From positions 4,402,501 through 4,466,500 of the forward strand of contig CP066886.1 in the NCBI GenBank assembly GCA_016745315.1: a stretch of DNA of 64,000 nt, given 5' to 3'. The translations under genes and the position numbers were made by a program. Within the stretch, counting starts at the first letter, position 1. Each line of letters begins with the position of its first letter. Positions 47,301 through 56,957 of the stretch are shown here, piece after piece. The notes beneath the pieces are model-generated. The model searched no databases and had not been told where the DNA came from. It was given only the letters and a program-made list of their open reading frames with translations. This DNA comes from Arthrospira sp. PCC 9108 (GTDB taxonomy: Bacteria; Cyanobacteriota; Cyanobacteriia; Cyanobacteriales; Microcoleaceae).

Positions 47301-50300
47301 TCCACATTTCCAACTCAACCGGAAAACTGTTATGTGGGTAGGTGATATTTGAGTAACTCTCCCAATTTCGGACTTCTGAAAACCGCCACATTTTCAAGTC
47401 AACCCGGAAACTCTTATGTGGGTAGGTGATATGAGAGTAACTCTCCCAATTTCGGACTTCTGAAAACCGCCACATTTTCAAGTCAACCCGGAAACTCTTA
47501 TGTGGGTAGGTGATATGAGAGTAACTCTCCCAACTGGTGACTTTCCCTTTTCGGAAAACTCTCCCAACTTCCGACTTCTGAAAACCTCCACATTTCCAAC
47601 TCAACCGGAAAACTGTTATGTGGGTAGGTGATATTTGAGTAACTCTCCCAATTTCGGACTTCTGAAAACCGCCACATTTTCAAGTCAACCCGGAAACTCT
47701 TATGTGGGTAGGTGATATGAGAGTAACTCTCCCAATTTCGGACTTCTGAAAACCGCCACATTTTCAAGTCAACCCGGAAACTCTTATGTGGGTAGGTGAT
47801 ATGAGAGTAACTCTCCCAATTTCGGACTTCTGAAAACCGCCACATTTTCAAGTCAACCCGGAAACTCTTATGTGGGTAGGTGATATGAGAGTAACTCTCC
47901 CAACTGGTGACTTTCCCTTTTCGGAAAACTCTCGCAACTCGTGACTTTCCCTTTTCGGGAGACTCTCCCAACTTCCGACTCCTGAAAACCGCCACATTTT
48001 TAAGTCAACCGGAAAACTGTTATGTGGGTAGGTTATATGAGAGTAACTCTCCCAACTGGTGACTTTCCCTTTTCGGAAAACTCTCCCAACTCGTGACTTT
48101 CCCTTTTCGGGAGACTCTCCCAACTTCCGACTTCTGAAAACCGCCGCATTTCTAACTCAACCAGGAAACTGTTATGTGGGTAGGTGATATTTGAGTAACT
48201 CTCCCAACTGGTGACTTTCCCTTTTCGGAAAACTCTCGCAACTCGTGACTTTCCCTTTTCGGGAAACTCTCCCAACTTCCGACTTCTGAAAACCGCCGCA
48301 TTTCTAACTCAACCAGGAAACTGTTATGTGGGTAGGTGATATTTGAGTAACTCTCCCAACTGGTGACTTTCCGTTTGAGGGAAACTCTCCCAACTTCCGA
48401 CTTCTGAAAACCTCCACATTTCCAACTCAACCGGAAAACTGTTATGTGGGTAGGTGATATTTGAGTAACTCTCCCAATTTCGGACTTCTGAAAACCGCCA
48501 CATTTTCAAGTCAACCCGGAAACTCTTATGTGGGTAGGTGATATGAGAGTAACTCTCCCAATTTCGGACTTCTGAAAACCGCCACATTTTCAAGTCAACC
48601 CGGAAACTCTTATGTGGGTAGGTGATATGAGAGTAACTCTCCCAACTGGTGACTTTCCCTTTTCGGAAAACTCTCGCAACTCGTGACTTTCCCTTTTCGG
48701 GAGACTCTCCCAACTTCCGACTTCTGAAAACCGCCGCATTTCTAACTCAACCAGGAAACTGTTATGTGGGTAGGTGATATTTGAGTAACTCTCCCAACTG
48801 GTGACTTTCCGTTTGAGGGAAACTCTCCCAACTTCCGACTTCTGAAAACCGCCACATTTTTAAGTCAACCGGAAAACTGTTATGTGGGTAGGTTATATGA
48901 GAGTAACTCTCCCAACTGGTGACTTTCCGTTTGAGGGAAACTCTCCCAACTTCCGACTTCTGAAAACCTCCACATTTCCAACTCAACCGGAAAACTGTTA
49001 TGTGGGTAGGTGATATTTGAGTAACTCTCCCAATTTCGGACTTCTGAAAACCGCCACATTTTTAAGTCAACCGGAAAACTGTTATGTGGGTAGGTTATAT
49101 GAGAGTAACTCTCCCAACTGGTGACTTTCCCTTTTCGGAAAACTCTCGCAACTTCCGACTTCTGAAAACCTCCACATTTCCAACTCAACCGGAAAACTGT
49201 TATGTGGGTAGGCGATATTTGAGTAACTCTCCCAATTTCGGACTTCTGAAAACCGCCACATTTTTAAGTCAACCAGGAAACTGTTATGTGGGTAGGTGAT
49301 ATTTGAGTAACTCTCCCAACTGGTGACTTTCCGTTTGAGGGAAACTCTCCCAACTTCCGACTTCTGAAAACCGCCACATTTTTAAGTCAACCGGAAAACT
49401 GTTATGTGGGTAGGTTATATGAGAGTAACTCTCCCAACTGGTGACTTTCCGTTTGAGGGAAACTCTCCCAACTTCCGACTTCTGAAAACCTCCACATTTC
49501 CAACTCAACCGGAAAACTGTTATGTGGGTAGGTGATATTTGAGTAACTCTCCCAATTTCGGACTTCTGAAAACCGCCACATTTTCAAGTCAACCCGGAAA
49601 CTCTTATGTGGGTAGGTGATATGAGAGTAACTCTCCCAATTTCGGACTTCTGAAAACCGCCACATTTTCAAGTCAACCCGGAAACTCTTATGTGGGTAGG
49701 TGATATGAGAGTAACTCTCCCAACTGGTGACTTTCCCTTTTCGGAAAACTCTCGCAACTCGTGACTTTCCCTTTTCGGGAGACTCTCCCAACTTCCGACT
49801 CCTGAAAACCGCCACATTTTTAAGTCAACCGGAAAACTGTTATGTGGGTAGGTTATATGAGAGTAACTCTCCCAACTGGTGACTTTCCCTTTTCGGAAAA
49901 CTCTCGCAACTCGTGACTTTCCCTTTTCGGGAGACTCTCCCAACTTCCGACTTCTGAAAACCGCCGCATTTCCAACTTAACCAGGAAACTGTTATGTGGG
50001 TAGGTGATATGAGAGTAACTCTCGCAACTCGTGACTTTCCCTTTTCGGGAGACTCTCCCAACTTCCGACTCCTGAAAACCGCCACATTTCCAACTCAACC
50101 CGGAAACTGTTATGTGGGTAGGTGATATTTGAGTAACTCTCCCAACTGGTGACTTTCCGTTTTCGGGAAACTCTCCCAACTTCCGACTCCTGAAAACCGC
50201 CACATTTTTAAGTCAACCGGAAAACTGTTATGTGGGTAGGTTATATGAGAGTAACTCTCCCAACTGGTGACTTTCCCTTTTCGGAAAACTCTCGCAACTC

Positions 50301-51610
50301 GTGACTTTCCCTTTTCGGGAGACTCTCCCAACTTCCGACTCCTGAAAACCGCCACATTTTTAAGTCAACCGGAAAACTGTTATGTGGGTAGGTTATATGA
50401 GAGTAACTCTCCCAACTGGTGACTTTCCCTTTTCGGAAAACTCTCGCAACTCGTGACTTTCCCTTTTCGGGAGACTCTCCCAACTTCCGACTTCTGAAAA
50501 CCGCCGCATTTCCAACTTAACCAGGAAACTGTTATGTGGGTAGGTGATATGAGAGTAACTCTCCCAACTGGTGACTTTCCGTTTTCGGGAGACTCTCCCA
50601 ACTTCCGACTTCTGAAAACCGCCGCATTTCCAACTTAACCAGGAAACTGTTATGTGGGTAGGTGATATGAGAGTAACTCTCCCAACTGGTGACTTTCCGT
50701 TTTCGGGAAACTCTCCCAACTTCCGACTCCTGAAAACCGCCACATTTTTAAGTCAACCGGAAAACTGTTATGTGGGTAGGTTATATGAGAGTAACTCTCC
50801 CAACTGGTGACTTTCCCTTTTCGGAAAACTCTCGCAACTCGTGACTTTCCCTTTTCGGGAGACTCTCCCAACTTCCGACTTCTGAAAACCGCCGCATTTC
50901 TAACTCAACCAGGAAACTGTTATGTGGGTAGGTGATATGAGAGTAACTCTCCCAACTGGTGACTTTCCCTTTTCGGGAGACTCTCCCAACTTCCGACTTC
51001 TGAAAACCGCCGCATTTCCAACTTAACCAGGAAACTGTTATGTGGGTAGGTGATATGAGAGTAACTCTCGCAACTCGTGACTTTCCCTTTTCGGGAGACT
51101 CTCCCAACTTCCGACTCCTGAAAACCGCCACATTTCCAACTCAACCCGGAAACTGTTATGTGGGTAGGTGATATTTGAGTAACTCTCCCAACTGGTGACT
51201 TTCCGTTTTCGGGAAACTCTCCCAACTTCCGACTCCTGAAAACCGCCACATTTTTAAGTCAACCGGAAAACTGTTATGTGGGTAGGTTATATGAGAGTAA
51301 CTCTCCCAACTGGTGACTTTCCCTTTTCGGAAAACTCTCGCAACTCGTGACTTTCCCTTTTCGGGAGACTCTCCCAACTTCCGACTTCTGAAAACCGCCG
51401 CATTTCCAACTTAACCAGGAAACTGTTATGTGGGTAGGTGATATGAGAGTAACTCTCCCAACTGGTGACTTTCCGTTTTCGGGAGACTCTCCCAACTTCC
51501 GACTTCTGAAAACCGCCACATTTTTAAGTCAACCGGAAAACTGTTATGTGGGTAGGTTATATGAGAGTAACTCTCCCAACTGGTGACTTTCCGTTTGAGG
51601 GAGAGTCTCC
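41311..51610. repeat. 10.3-kb tandem repeat array, units of 84 + n x 34 bp
   Basis: About 87 head-to-tail copies (my count of the marker TTATGTGGGTAGG). The 84-bp core reads, in part, AACTCTCCCAACTTCCGACT, then CTGAAAACCGCCACATTT, then GGAAACTGTTATGTGGGTAG and ATATGAGAGT. Zero, one or two extra 34-bp modules (AACTGGTGACTTTCC...CGGAAAACTCTC) are inserted, giving spacings of 84, 118 and 152 bp. Copies differ at a few fixed positions (CCC/CGC, TTCCGAC/TTTCGGAC, GTTTTCGGG/GTTTGAGGG/CTTTTCGGA). Short inverted repeats recur in each unit: GAGAGTAACTCTC, TTTCCCTTTTCGGGAAA, GGGAGACTCTCCC. Higher-order blocks repeat, for example 43335 onward at +2158. No frame stays open beyond about 165 codons. I see no gene, CRISPR-like spacer or known element in it. 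Confidence 0.95.
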
Positions 51611-51646
51611 GAGTTGTGACAGTTGAAAAGATGAAGTGATAGAGGT

Positions 51647-51877
51647 TTAGGGTGATGCTTTAAGCTGGACAAAAATAGTTTTAGCTGTTTCGGTGTCTAA
51701 AGCGACCCGTGAACGTCCTATTTTGATAACATAGGAGGGAAAACGTTGCTCTAATAATAGAGGAACTCCCGGCATAACTCCCATAGCAAAGAGTTTATGT
51801 AGGATAGTGTCCTGCTGGGTTTTAATATCCACAACGATCGCATCTACCCTCAGATCCAAACTCACGAGAGAAATCAT
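51647..51877 (-). CDS. feoA: Ferrous iron transport protein FeoA
   Basis: 76 residues, one SH3-like FeoA domain (LHKLFAMGVMPGVPLLLEQR; end RVALDTETAKTIFVQL). It acts in the cytosol with FeoB in Fe2+ uptake. The ATG overlaps the stop of the FeoB permease frame by one base (TAATG), so it is coupled. Here feoA comes after feoB, the reverse of the common order. The stop is about 37 bp from the end of the repeat array, and transcription runs toward it. Confidence 0.9.
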   Translation of the reverse strand: MISLVSLDLRVDAIVVDIKTQQDTILHKLFAMGVMPGVPLLLEQRFPSYVIKIGRSRVALDTETAKTIFVQLKASP

Positions 51878-53328
51878 TAAAAATTTACCCCAACCAGGTC
51901 AAGTAAAAAATTCGCCCCGTATCCCATTGTAAAAGCAAAAGGGATAATCAATGCTACCATAATCAAAGTAATTTTCAAACCTTGCTCTTTAACCATTACC
52001 TGAAACTGGGCTACACAGGGAAGAAATAGAGTCAAAACTATGGCGGTAACGACTAATTGATTACCTGTTAATATACCGGTTTGAGTTAAATCAAAAAGTC
52101 CCGCCGCGCCATAATCACGACGAAAGAAACCATAGAGGAAAATAGGTGCGACTTCTCTAGGGAGTCCCAAGGCTAAAGTGATGGGCTCTAATAACCCAAC
52201 CAACCAGCTAAAGACTCCGGTTAAATGACCAATCCAAATAAACACGGAAACCCAAATAAATAGGGGTACTATTTCCCAAAAATATCCCTTCATACGCAGA
52301 TAAGTTTTGAGGAGAATATTCTGTAACTTGGGTATTCTCAAAGGGGGAACTTCCATATAAAATTCGGATCTATTTCCGGGAATAATCCGAGAAGTAAATG
52401 CGCCGACTATTAGAAAAACGGAGAGGATAAATCCTCCCCAAATTAATAGGGCTGTTGGTTTCATAGAAAGTAGCCCTAAAATCACGCCCCACTGGGCGGC
52501 ACAGGGAACGGCTAGGGCGAGGAGAAAGATGGTAATCATCCTTTCCCGACGAGTTTCTAGGGTGCGAGTGACCACAGTTGCCATAGTATCACATCCTAAG
52601 CCTAATACCATGGGAATTACCGCCCTTCCTGATAAGCCGATAATCTTAAATAACTGATCCAGCATTAGGGATAGACGGGGTAAATATCCACTATCTTCTA
52701 ATAGGGAAAACATGAGAAAATAAGTCCCGACTACGGGTAATACAATAGCGATCGCATAACGAACTCCCAGGGTAATAATACCATAGTCATTAGCCAATAA
52801 ATCCTGGAATATCTCTAGGGGAATGACGGCGGCTACAAAAGCATCTACTTTGGGATTAATATAGGTTTCAAAACCGCCCTCAATTAGGTCTACGAGAATA
52901 CCAGCGCCAAATTCCCCGACAAATTTATAAACCCCGAAATATAGGATGATTAAAAGTAGGGGAAACCCGGTAATCGGATTAACTGTAATCTGGTGCAATT
53001 TTTCGGCTAGGTCTGAGGTTTCGGAGGCTGATTCGGTTAAGACTTCTTTCTCAATATTCCCGGCTTTTTCTTGTCTGGTAATGGCGATCGCACGACTAAT
53101 AGGAACATCAAGACTGACCTGGGCTGACCTAATAGCGAGATCATATTCTTCCCGATAGGGGCTGGTTTTTATGGTCTCCCAAACTTGAGGATCTCTCTGC
53201 AAAATTAGCAGGGCTAAACTTCTATGGGAGAGGGTATATGAGGGGAAACTATTATCTTTCAATAACAGAGATTGGATCTGGGCGATCGCTATTTCTATCG
53301 GTTGATAATAAACTACTGGACTCAACAT
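51877..53328 (-). CDS. feoB: FeoB, membrane permease part
   Basis: 483 residues, the transmembrane part of the Fe2+ transporter, with two Gate/nucleoside-recognition domains: ITVNPITGFPLLLIILYFGV, then VLPVVGTYFLMFSLLEDSGY, LGLGCDTMATVVTRTLETRR and a second half from about 330. It starts with ATG 53328 inside the end of the GTPase frame (77-base overlap). MLSPVVYYQPIEIAIAQIQ matches what normally follows the GTPase in one-piece FeoB, where VDYVES would run straight into PVVYYQP. So either the gene is naturally split and coupled, or an indel broke it. Confidence 0.88.
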   Translation of the reverse strand: MLSPVVYYQPIEIAIAQIQSLLLKDNSFPSYTLSHRSLALLILQRDPQVWETIKTSPYREEYDLAIRSAQVSLDVPISRAIAITRQEKAGNIEKEVLTESASETSDLAEKLHQITVNPITGFPLLLIILYFGVYKFVGEFGAGILVDLIEGGFETYINPKVDAFVAAVIPLEIFQDLLANDYGIITLGVRYAIAIVLPVVGTYFLMFSLLEDSGYLPRLSLMLDQLFKIIGLSGRAVIPMVLGLGCDTMATVVTRTLETRRERMITIFLLALAVPCAAQWGVILGLLSMKPTALLIWGGFILSVFLIVGAFTSRIIPGNRSEFYMEVPPLRIPKLQNILLKTYLRMKGYFWEIVPLFIWVSVFIWIGHLTGVFSWLVGLLEPITLALGLPREVAPIFLYGFFRRDYGAAGLFDLTQTGILTGNQLVVTAIVLTLFLPCVAQFQVMVKEQGLKITLIMVALIIPFAFTMGYGANFLLDLVGVNF

Positions 53329-53920
53329 AATCTACTACCTTGGTTTTTAATTCTTGAACTCCAATATTATGCGCCGCCGCCATTAATACTACGGGAATAC
53401 CTAGCCTTTCCTGTAAGTCTTTGGCATTGATTTTAATACCAAGATGGTCGGCTTCGTCAATGAGATTAACTGCTAATAAAACTGGTAATCCTGCTTCTAG
53501 TAATTGTAGGGTTAAGTTTAGCATTCTCCCTAAATGTTGGGCATTTACTACATGAATGACTAAATCTATCCCCCTAGTCATTAATAGGTCTCGCCCGACT
53601 TTTTCTTCTTCGGTAATCGGTAAGAGAGAATACATCCCTGGTGTGTCTATAATGGCGATCGCTTTGTCTCCAATTATCATGTCTCCTGTGGTAATATCTA
53701 CGGTGGTTCCCGGATAGTTGGAAACTGTGACATAATGGCTGGTTAGGGCATTAAATAATACGCTTTTTCCGACATTGGGAGAACCTACTAGGGCGACTGT
53801 AGGCTTATTGAACAACGCCGGGGTATGGCGATCGCTTTTCGGCTTAAACCACTTCCACCACGGTCTCGGTGAGCTAGAAGTTTTACTTGAACAGTTTTTA
53901 GAGCAGTAATTACAACTCAT
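53252..53920 (-). CDS. feoB: FeoB, N-terminal GTPase part
   Basis: 222 residues. G1 GSPNVGKSVLFNAL, G2 region NYPGTTVDITTG, G3 DTPGMYSLLP and G4 NLIDEAD are all present, followed by LKTKVVDYVESSS and a short unrelated tail to the stop. The first 30 residues hold a cysteine motif, CNYCSKNC, and a Ser/Lys-rich linker, not usual for FeoB; it could sense metal or redox state (inference). First gene of the feoB-N/feoB-C/feoA operon. Confidence 0.88.
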   Translation of the reverse strand: MSCNYCSKNCSSKTSSSPRPWWKWFKPKSDRHTPALFNKPTVALVGSPNVGKSVLFNALTSHYVTVSNYPGTTVDITTGDMIIGDKAIAIIDTPGMYSLLPITEEEKVGRDLLMTRGIDLVIHVVNAQHLGRMLNLTLQLLEAGLPVLLAVNLIDEADHLGIKINAKDLQERLGIPVVLMAAAHNIGVQELKTKVVDYVESSSLLSTDRNSDRPDPISVIER

Positions 53921-54354
53921 GTAGATTATTAGTAATAATTCACTTTTATTTAATCCCTAAATTATAGAATATCACTACAATATCGTCAATAACAACAATT
54001 CCCTGTTTAGGGCCCCAAAAGATAATTCATGGTTATCTAAATCTTGGTTTTTGATACAAACATTAAATAAATCGGAAAATTTTTGTCTGATAATGGTTCT
54101 CATTCTCGCCAAAAATCACACGAGAGAATCAGTGCTTGACAGGGATAGATGTTAATGATAGAGTGGAATCTATAGGTTATGCTCCTATTGGTGTGGGTTA
54201 TATCAGCTACGAGAGAGATTATAAGAACCCAAAGCCAGTAAAGCCGTACTGACACTGACCAATTTCGGGCATAGAGACTCTGGAAGATTTCGCCGCGATG
54301 CACGAGTATTTTTTGGGCCAAAATTAGGGGGGTTGACAAAATTCCACATTTATG
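53921..54354. other. Intergenic region upstream of feoB
   Basis: 434 bp, AT-rich near 53930-54080. It should carry the feo promoter on the reverse strand; I see no clear Fur-box. A 79-codon reverse ORF (54100-54339) has no features of a real protein and is not called. Confidence 0.35.
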
Positions 54355-55476
54355 CTACTCCCCGTCAGGATTGAAGTTGTTAGTAAGTAGATGTTTTGTA
54401 ATTAATTCCGCCGCCAATGCGTTTCCAGCGATATTCCAATGGCTGTCATTAGGTCGGTAGAGTCGGGTGGTTTGGGAAACCTGCCTAAAATCATCTAATA
54501 AGTCGATATATTGGATATTGTATTGAGAAAGGCGATCGCGTAGGAGACGATTAGGGTAATCAAAATCCAAGCCTTGGGGGTCATCAGGCTTGAGGATATC
54601 AATAACTTGGGATTGTAATTGTTTATTGACTTGTACCTCGGTAGGGATAATCACAATGGTTAGGTCAATATTTCGAGAATCACAAATCTCCTTAATGCGG
54701 CGAATATCAGCCATAGCGTCTTCAAAAAACCCTAAGAAAATGCCATCGTTTGTCCTGATATTAAACATACGACTTAGGTTAGAAACCTGGTCAAGATAGG
54801 ACTCATCAGTTAAGGTGGGGTGGTCGTCTTGATATTCGAGGTTATTGGGGTTATAGACAGTCCCTTCAAACTGGGTCTGGAGTTTAATCAAAGATTGTAA
54901 AAAGGCGACGGTATAGAAGGTTTGCTTTTTTCTGTCTAGGGAAGTTAGGTAATTATCGATAAAATCATTCCCAATATAAAAGGATAGGAGGACTTTATCA
55001 GGATTAAGGACTAAACCTTCATTAATCAATAAGGCTAAATAGGCGGCTGGTCCTAAGCCAGGAATTCCCATATTGATCACTTCGATATTTTGACCTTGGC
55101 TGTTGAGCTGTTTCTCAATCAAGGTTAAATAATTATAGTGATAGGGAACTATTCCAAAGGCGAAGGAATCACCAATTCCCAACATTCGATAAATCCCTTC
55201 TGGTTTTTCTTGGGTAAATTCCACATCTTTAAAGCCATGGGAGTTTAGTTGAAAGTCAAAATCTTGGGCGTGGGGTCTTCCTCGCCAACGATTATATGAA
55301 CGGTTATAAAAAACAAATGTGGGATTGATTCTGTGGTAAATTCTGAAGGTAGCCTCGGTTAGCAAAAAGGTAATTCCGGCGATGATTAAGGCTTGGCTCA
55401 AAAATTTATAAGCTGGGTTATTAACAATGGCTTTTATGGGTAATTTCCGGGAAATTTTTAACTTGTTTTGGTTCAT
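54355..55476 (-). CDS. Membrane-anchored SGNH-hydrolase-like protein 2
   Basis: 373 residues with one N-terminal membrane helix (FLSQALIIAGITFLLTEA, about 25-42), then an SGNH-type fold. Block I is GIGDSFAFGI (nucleophile Ser near 100), followed by NMGIPGLGPAAYL, block III YIGNDFIDNY and block V NDSHWNIAGN (Asp-x-x-His). It could be an esterase or acyltransferase acting on surface polysaccharide, as in AlgJ/AlgX-like proteins; the substrate is unknown. The first four bases overlap the stop of the gene at 55473, and the two proteins share the same layout, so they look like a tandem duplicate in one operon. Confidence 0.78.
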   Translation of the reverse strand: MNQNKLKISRKLPIKAIVNNPAYKFLSQALIIAGITFLLTEATFRIYHRINPTFVFYNRSYNRWRGRPHAQDFDFQLNSHGFKDVEFTQEKPEGIYRMLGIGDSFAFGIVPYHYNYLTLIEKQLNSQGQNIEVINMGIPGLGPAAYLALLINEGLVLNPDKVLLSFYIGNDFIDNYLTSLDRKKQTFYTVAFLQSLIKLQTQFEGTVYNPNNLEYQDDHPTLTDESYLDQVSNLSRMFNIRTNDGIFLGFFEDAMADIRRIKEICDSRNIDLTIVIIPTEVQVNKQLQSQVIDILKPDDPQGLDFDYPNRLLRDRLSQYNIQYIDLLDDFRQVSQTTRLYRPNDSHWNIAGNALAAELITKHLLTNNFNPDGE

Positions 55477-56672
55477 TTGTCCGGGGTGGTGAATACGGAG
55501 TCGGTAATTTTAACTAAATGTTCAAACAAGATATCTTTAGCTAGTTGGTTTCCGTGGGAGTTCCAATGGGGTTCTTGGAAGAGATAGAGATGGCGGTTTT
55601 GTTGTTCTACTCTAAATCTAGGAGTGAGGTCAATATAGGGAATGTTGTTTGACTCCAAATATTCGATGAGGATATTTTGCTGACAGGTAATGTCATAATC
55701 ATCTAAATTTAGGTAAAAGGTGGACTGGAGTTGATGTAACAAGTCATCGTTAACCTGGTACTCATCGGGGTAGATAGCCACGATAAACTTAATGTTCCGG
55801 GCTTTTAAAATGGCATTCATTTCTGAGATGCTATCCAAGATATAGTTAATGTTAGCATCACGATCGCCATTTTGTAGCTTCTCGATATTGCAGAAACTCA
55901 TCCGACCACGTTCTACATCCAGAAATTTCTCAAGGGACAGAATACCTGGGGATTTTTCGGGTTCATCTAATGCGATCGCCTCAGTAGTCGCGACTAACTG
56001 ATTCTGGGGGAGTTGATAGGACTGTTGAAACTTCCTGGCTTCTCGAAAGATTTTATATTTTTGTTGAATAAACAGTAAAAGTCGTGATTTGGGAATAATC
56101 GGATAACCAAATATGATTAGCTCTTGACGGGGGTCAATATCAATGTAAAGGTCATTGACAATAATTCGTTTTCGATAGGGGTCAGCATCAACAAAATCAT
56201 TCCCGACAAAAAAACCTAAGACGACTAAATGGGGATTATACTGCAATCCATATTTTTTCAATAATGCTAGTTGTTCGGCGGTATGGGTTCCTGGATATCC
56301 TGCATTAATGACATCGACTTGATGCTGTCCGTAATGTTCCCGAAATTGGTTTTCTAATAAGGCGGTATAGTTGCCTTGTTGACCGCCAGCCCAATTAAAA
56401 GAGTCGCTGATAATGAGCATCCTAAAAATATCGGGATCTGGTTGGAGGGGATAATCTCGGTCATTGAAGCCAAATTGATTATTACCATTAGCATGACCTC
56501 GAATTTTAAACCCCATATCAGGATCGTATTGATAGAGTCCGCGAAATAAGTAGGGTTCCCAGACAATCATGATTACTTCTACTAAGAAGAAGGGTAGAAT
56601 TGTCCAGCAACAGAGTAGGAGTAAAATTTGCCGCCAGGGGGGTAATTTTACAGATGGTAATAATTTTTTCAT
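55473..56672 (-). CDS. Membrane-anchored SGNH-hydrolase-like protein 1
   Basis: 399 residues. N-terminal membrane helix ILLLLCCWTILPFFLVEVIM (about 16-35), then ISDSFNWAGG (nucleophile Ser), NAGYPGTHTAEQL, FFVGNDFVDA and EPHWNSHGNQLA. The order of blocks matches the downstream gene, with about 25 extra residues in the middle. In block V the usual Asp before the His is replaced (QEPHWN against NDSHWN in the paralogue), so the catalytic Asp may come from elsewhere. First gene of a two-gene operon, ending by overlapping the next ATG. Confidence 0.78.
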   Translation of the reverse strand: MKKLLPSVKLPPWRQILLLLCCWTILPFFLVEVIMIVWEPYLFRGLYQYDPDMGFKIRGHANGNNQFGFNDRDYPLQPDPDIFRMLIISDSFNWAGGQQGNYTALLENQFREHYGQHQVDVINAGYPGTHTAEQLALLKKYGLQYNPHLVVLGFFVGNDFVDADPYRKRIIVNDLYIDIDPRQELIIFGYPIIPKSRLLLFIQQKYKIFREARKFQQSYQLPQNQLVATTEAIALDEPEKSPGILSLEKFLDVERGRMSFCNIEKLQNGDRDANINYILDSISEMNAILKARNIKFIVAIYPDEYQVNDDLLHQLQSTFYLNLDDYDITCQQNILIEYLESNNIPYIDLTPRFRVEQQNRHLYLFQEPHWNSHGNQLAKDILFEHLVKITDSVFTTPDK

Positions 56673-56957
56673 GAAGTATTATCGATTTACTTCCTCGGAT
56701 GATTGATTAGGATAGCAGTGCCGACGGATATTGTCCATACCTATCTCTCATTGATAACAGGGAATAGGGAGGGGCGTGGTTTAGGGGTATAAATACTTGA
56801 TAATAGTGTAATCAAAAGGCAGAAGGGACAATGGGCGGATGGTGTGGAGTTGATAAATAGGCAATCAGGGTAAGCCAGGGGAAATCAGAGAAGTTGCCGT
56901 TAAAATAGCCCAAAGGTTATAGAATATAAAAATATTTCGTTGTCAGCCGACTAACTT

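Noticed and set aside
41314..51519. Dozens of 70-165-codon reverse-strand frames in the array, all variants of one peptide pattern
   Set aside because: They arise because the 84-bp core is a multiple of three; each 34-bp module shifts the frame. No ribosome sites, no common start or end, and no frame crosses more than a few units.
41311..51610. CRISPR array
   Set aside because: Units are 84-152 bp, nearly identical along their whole length, with no unique spacers and no cas genes nearby.
54100..54339. 79-codon reverse ORF between feoB and the SGNH operon
   Set aside because: No ribosome site, no domain, unusual composition; likely chance.
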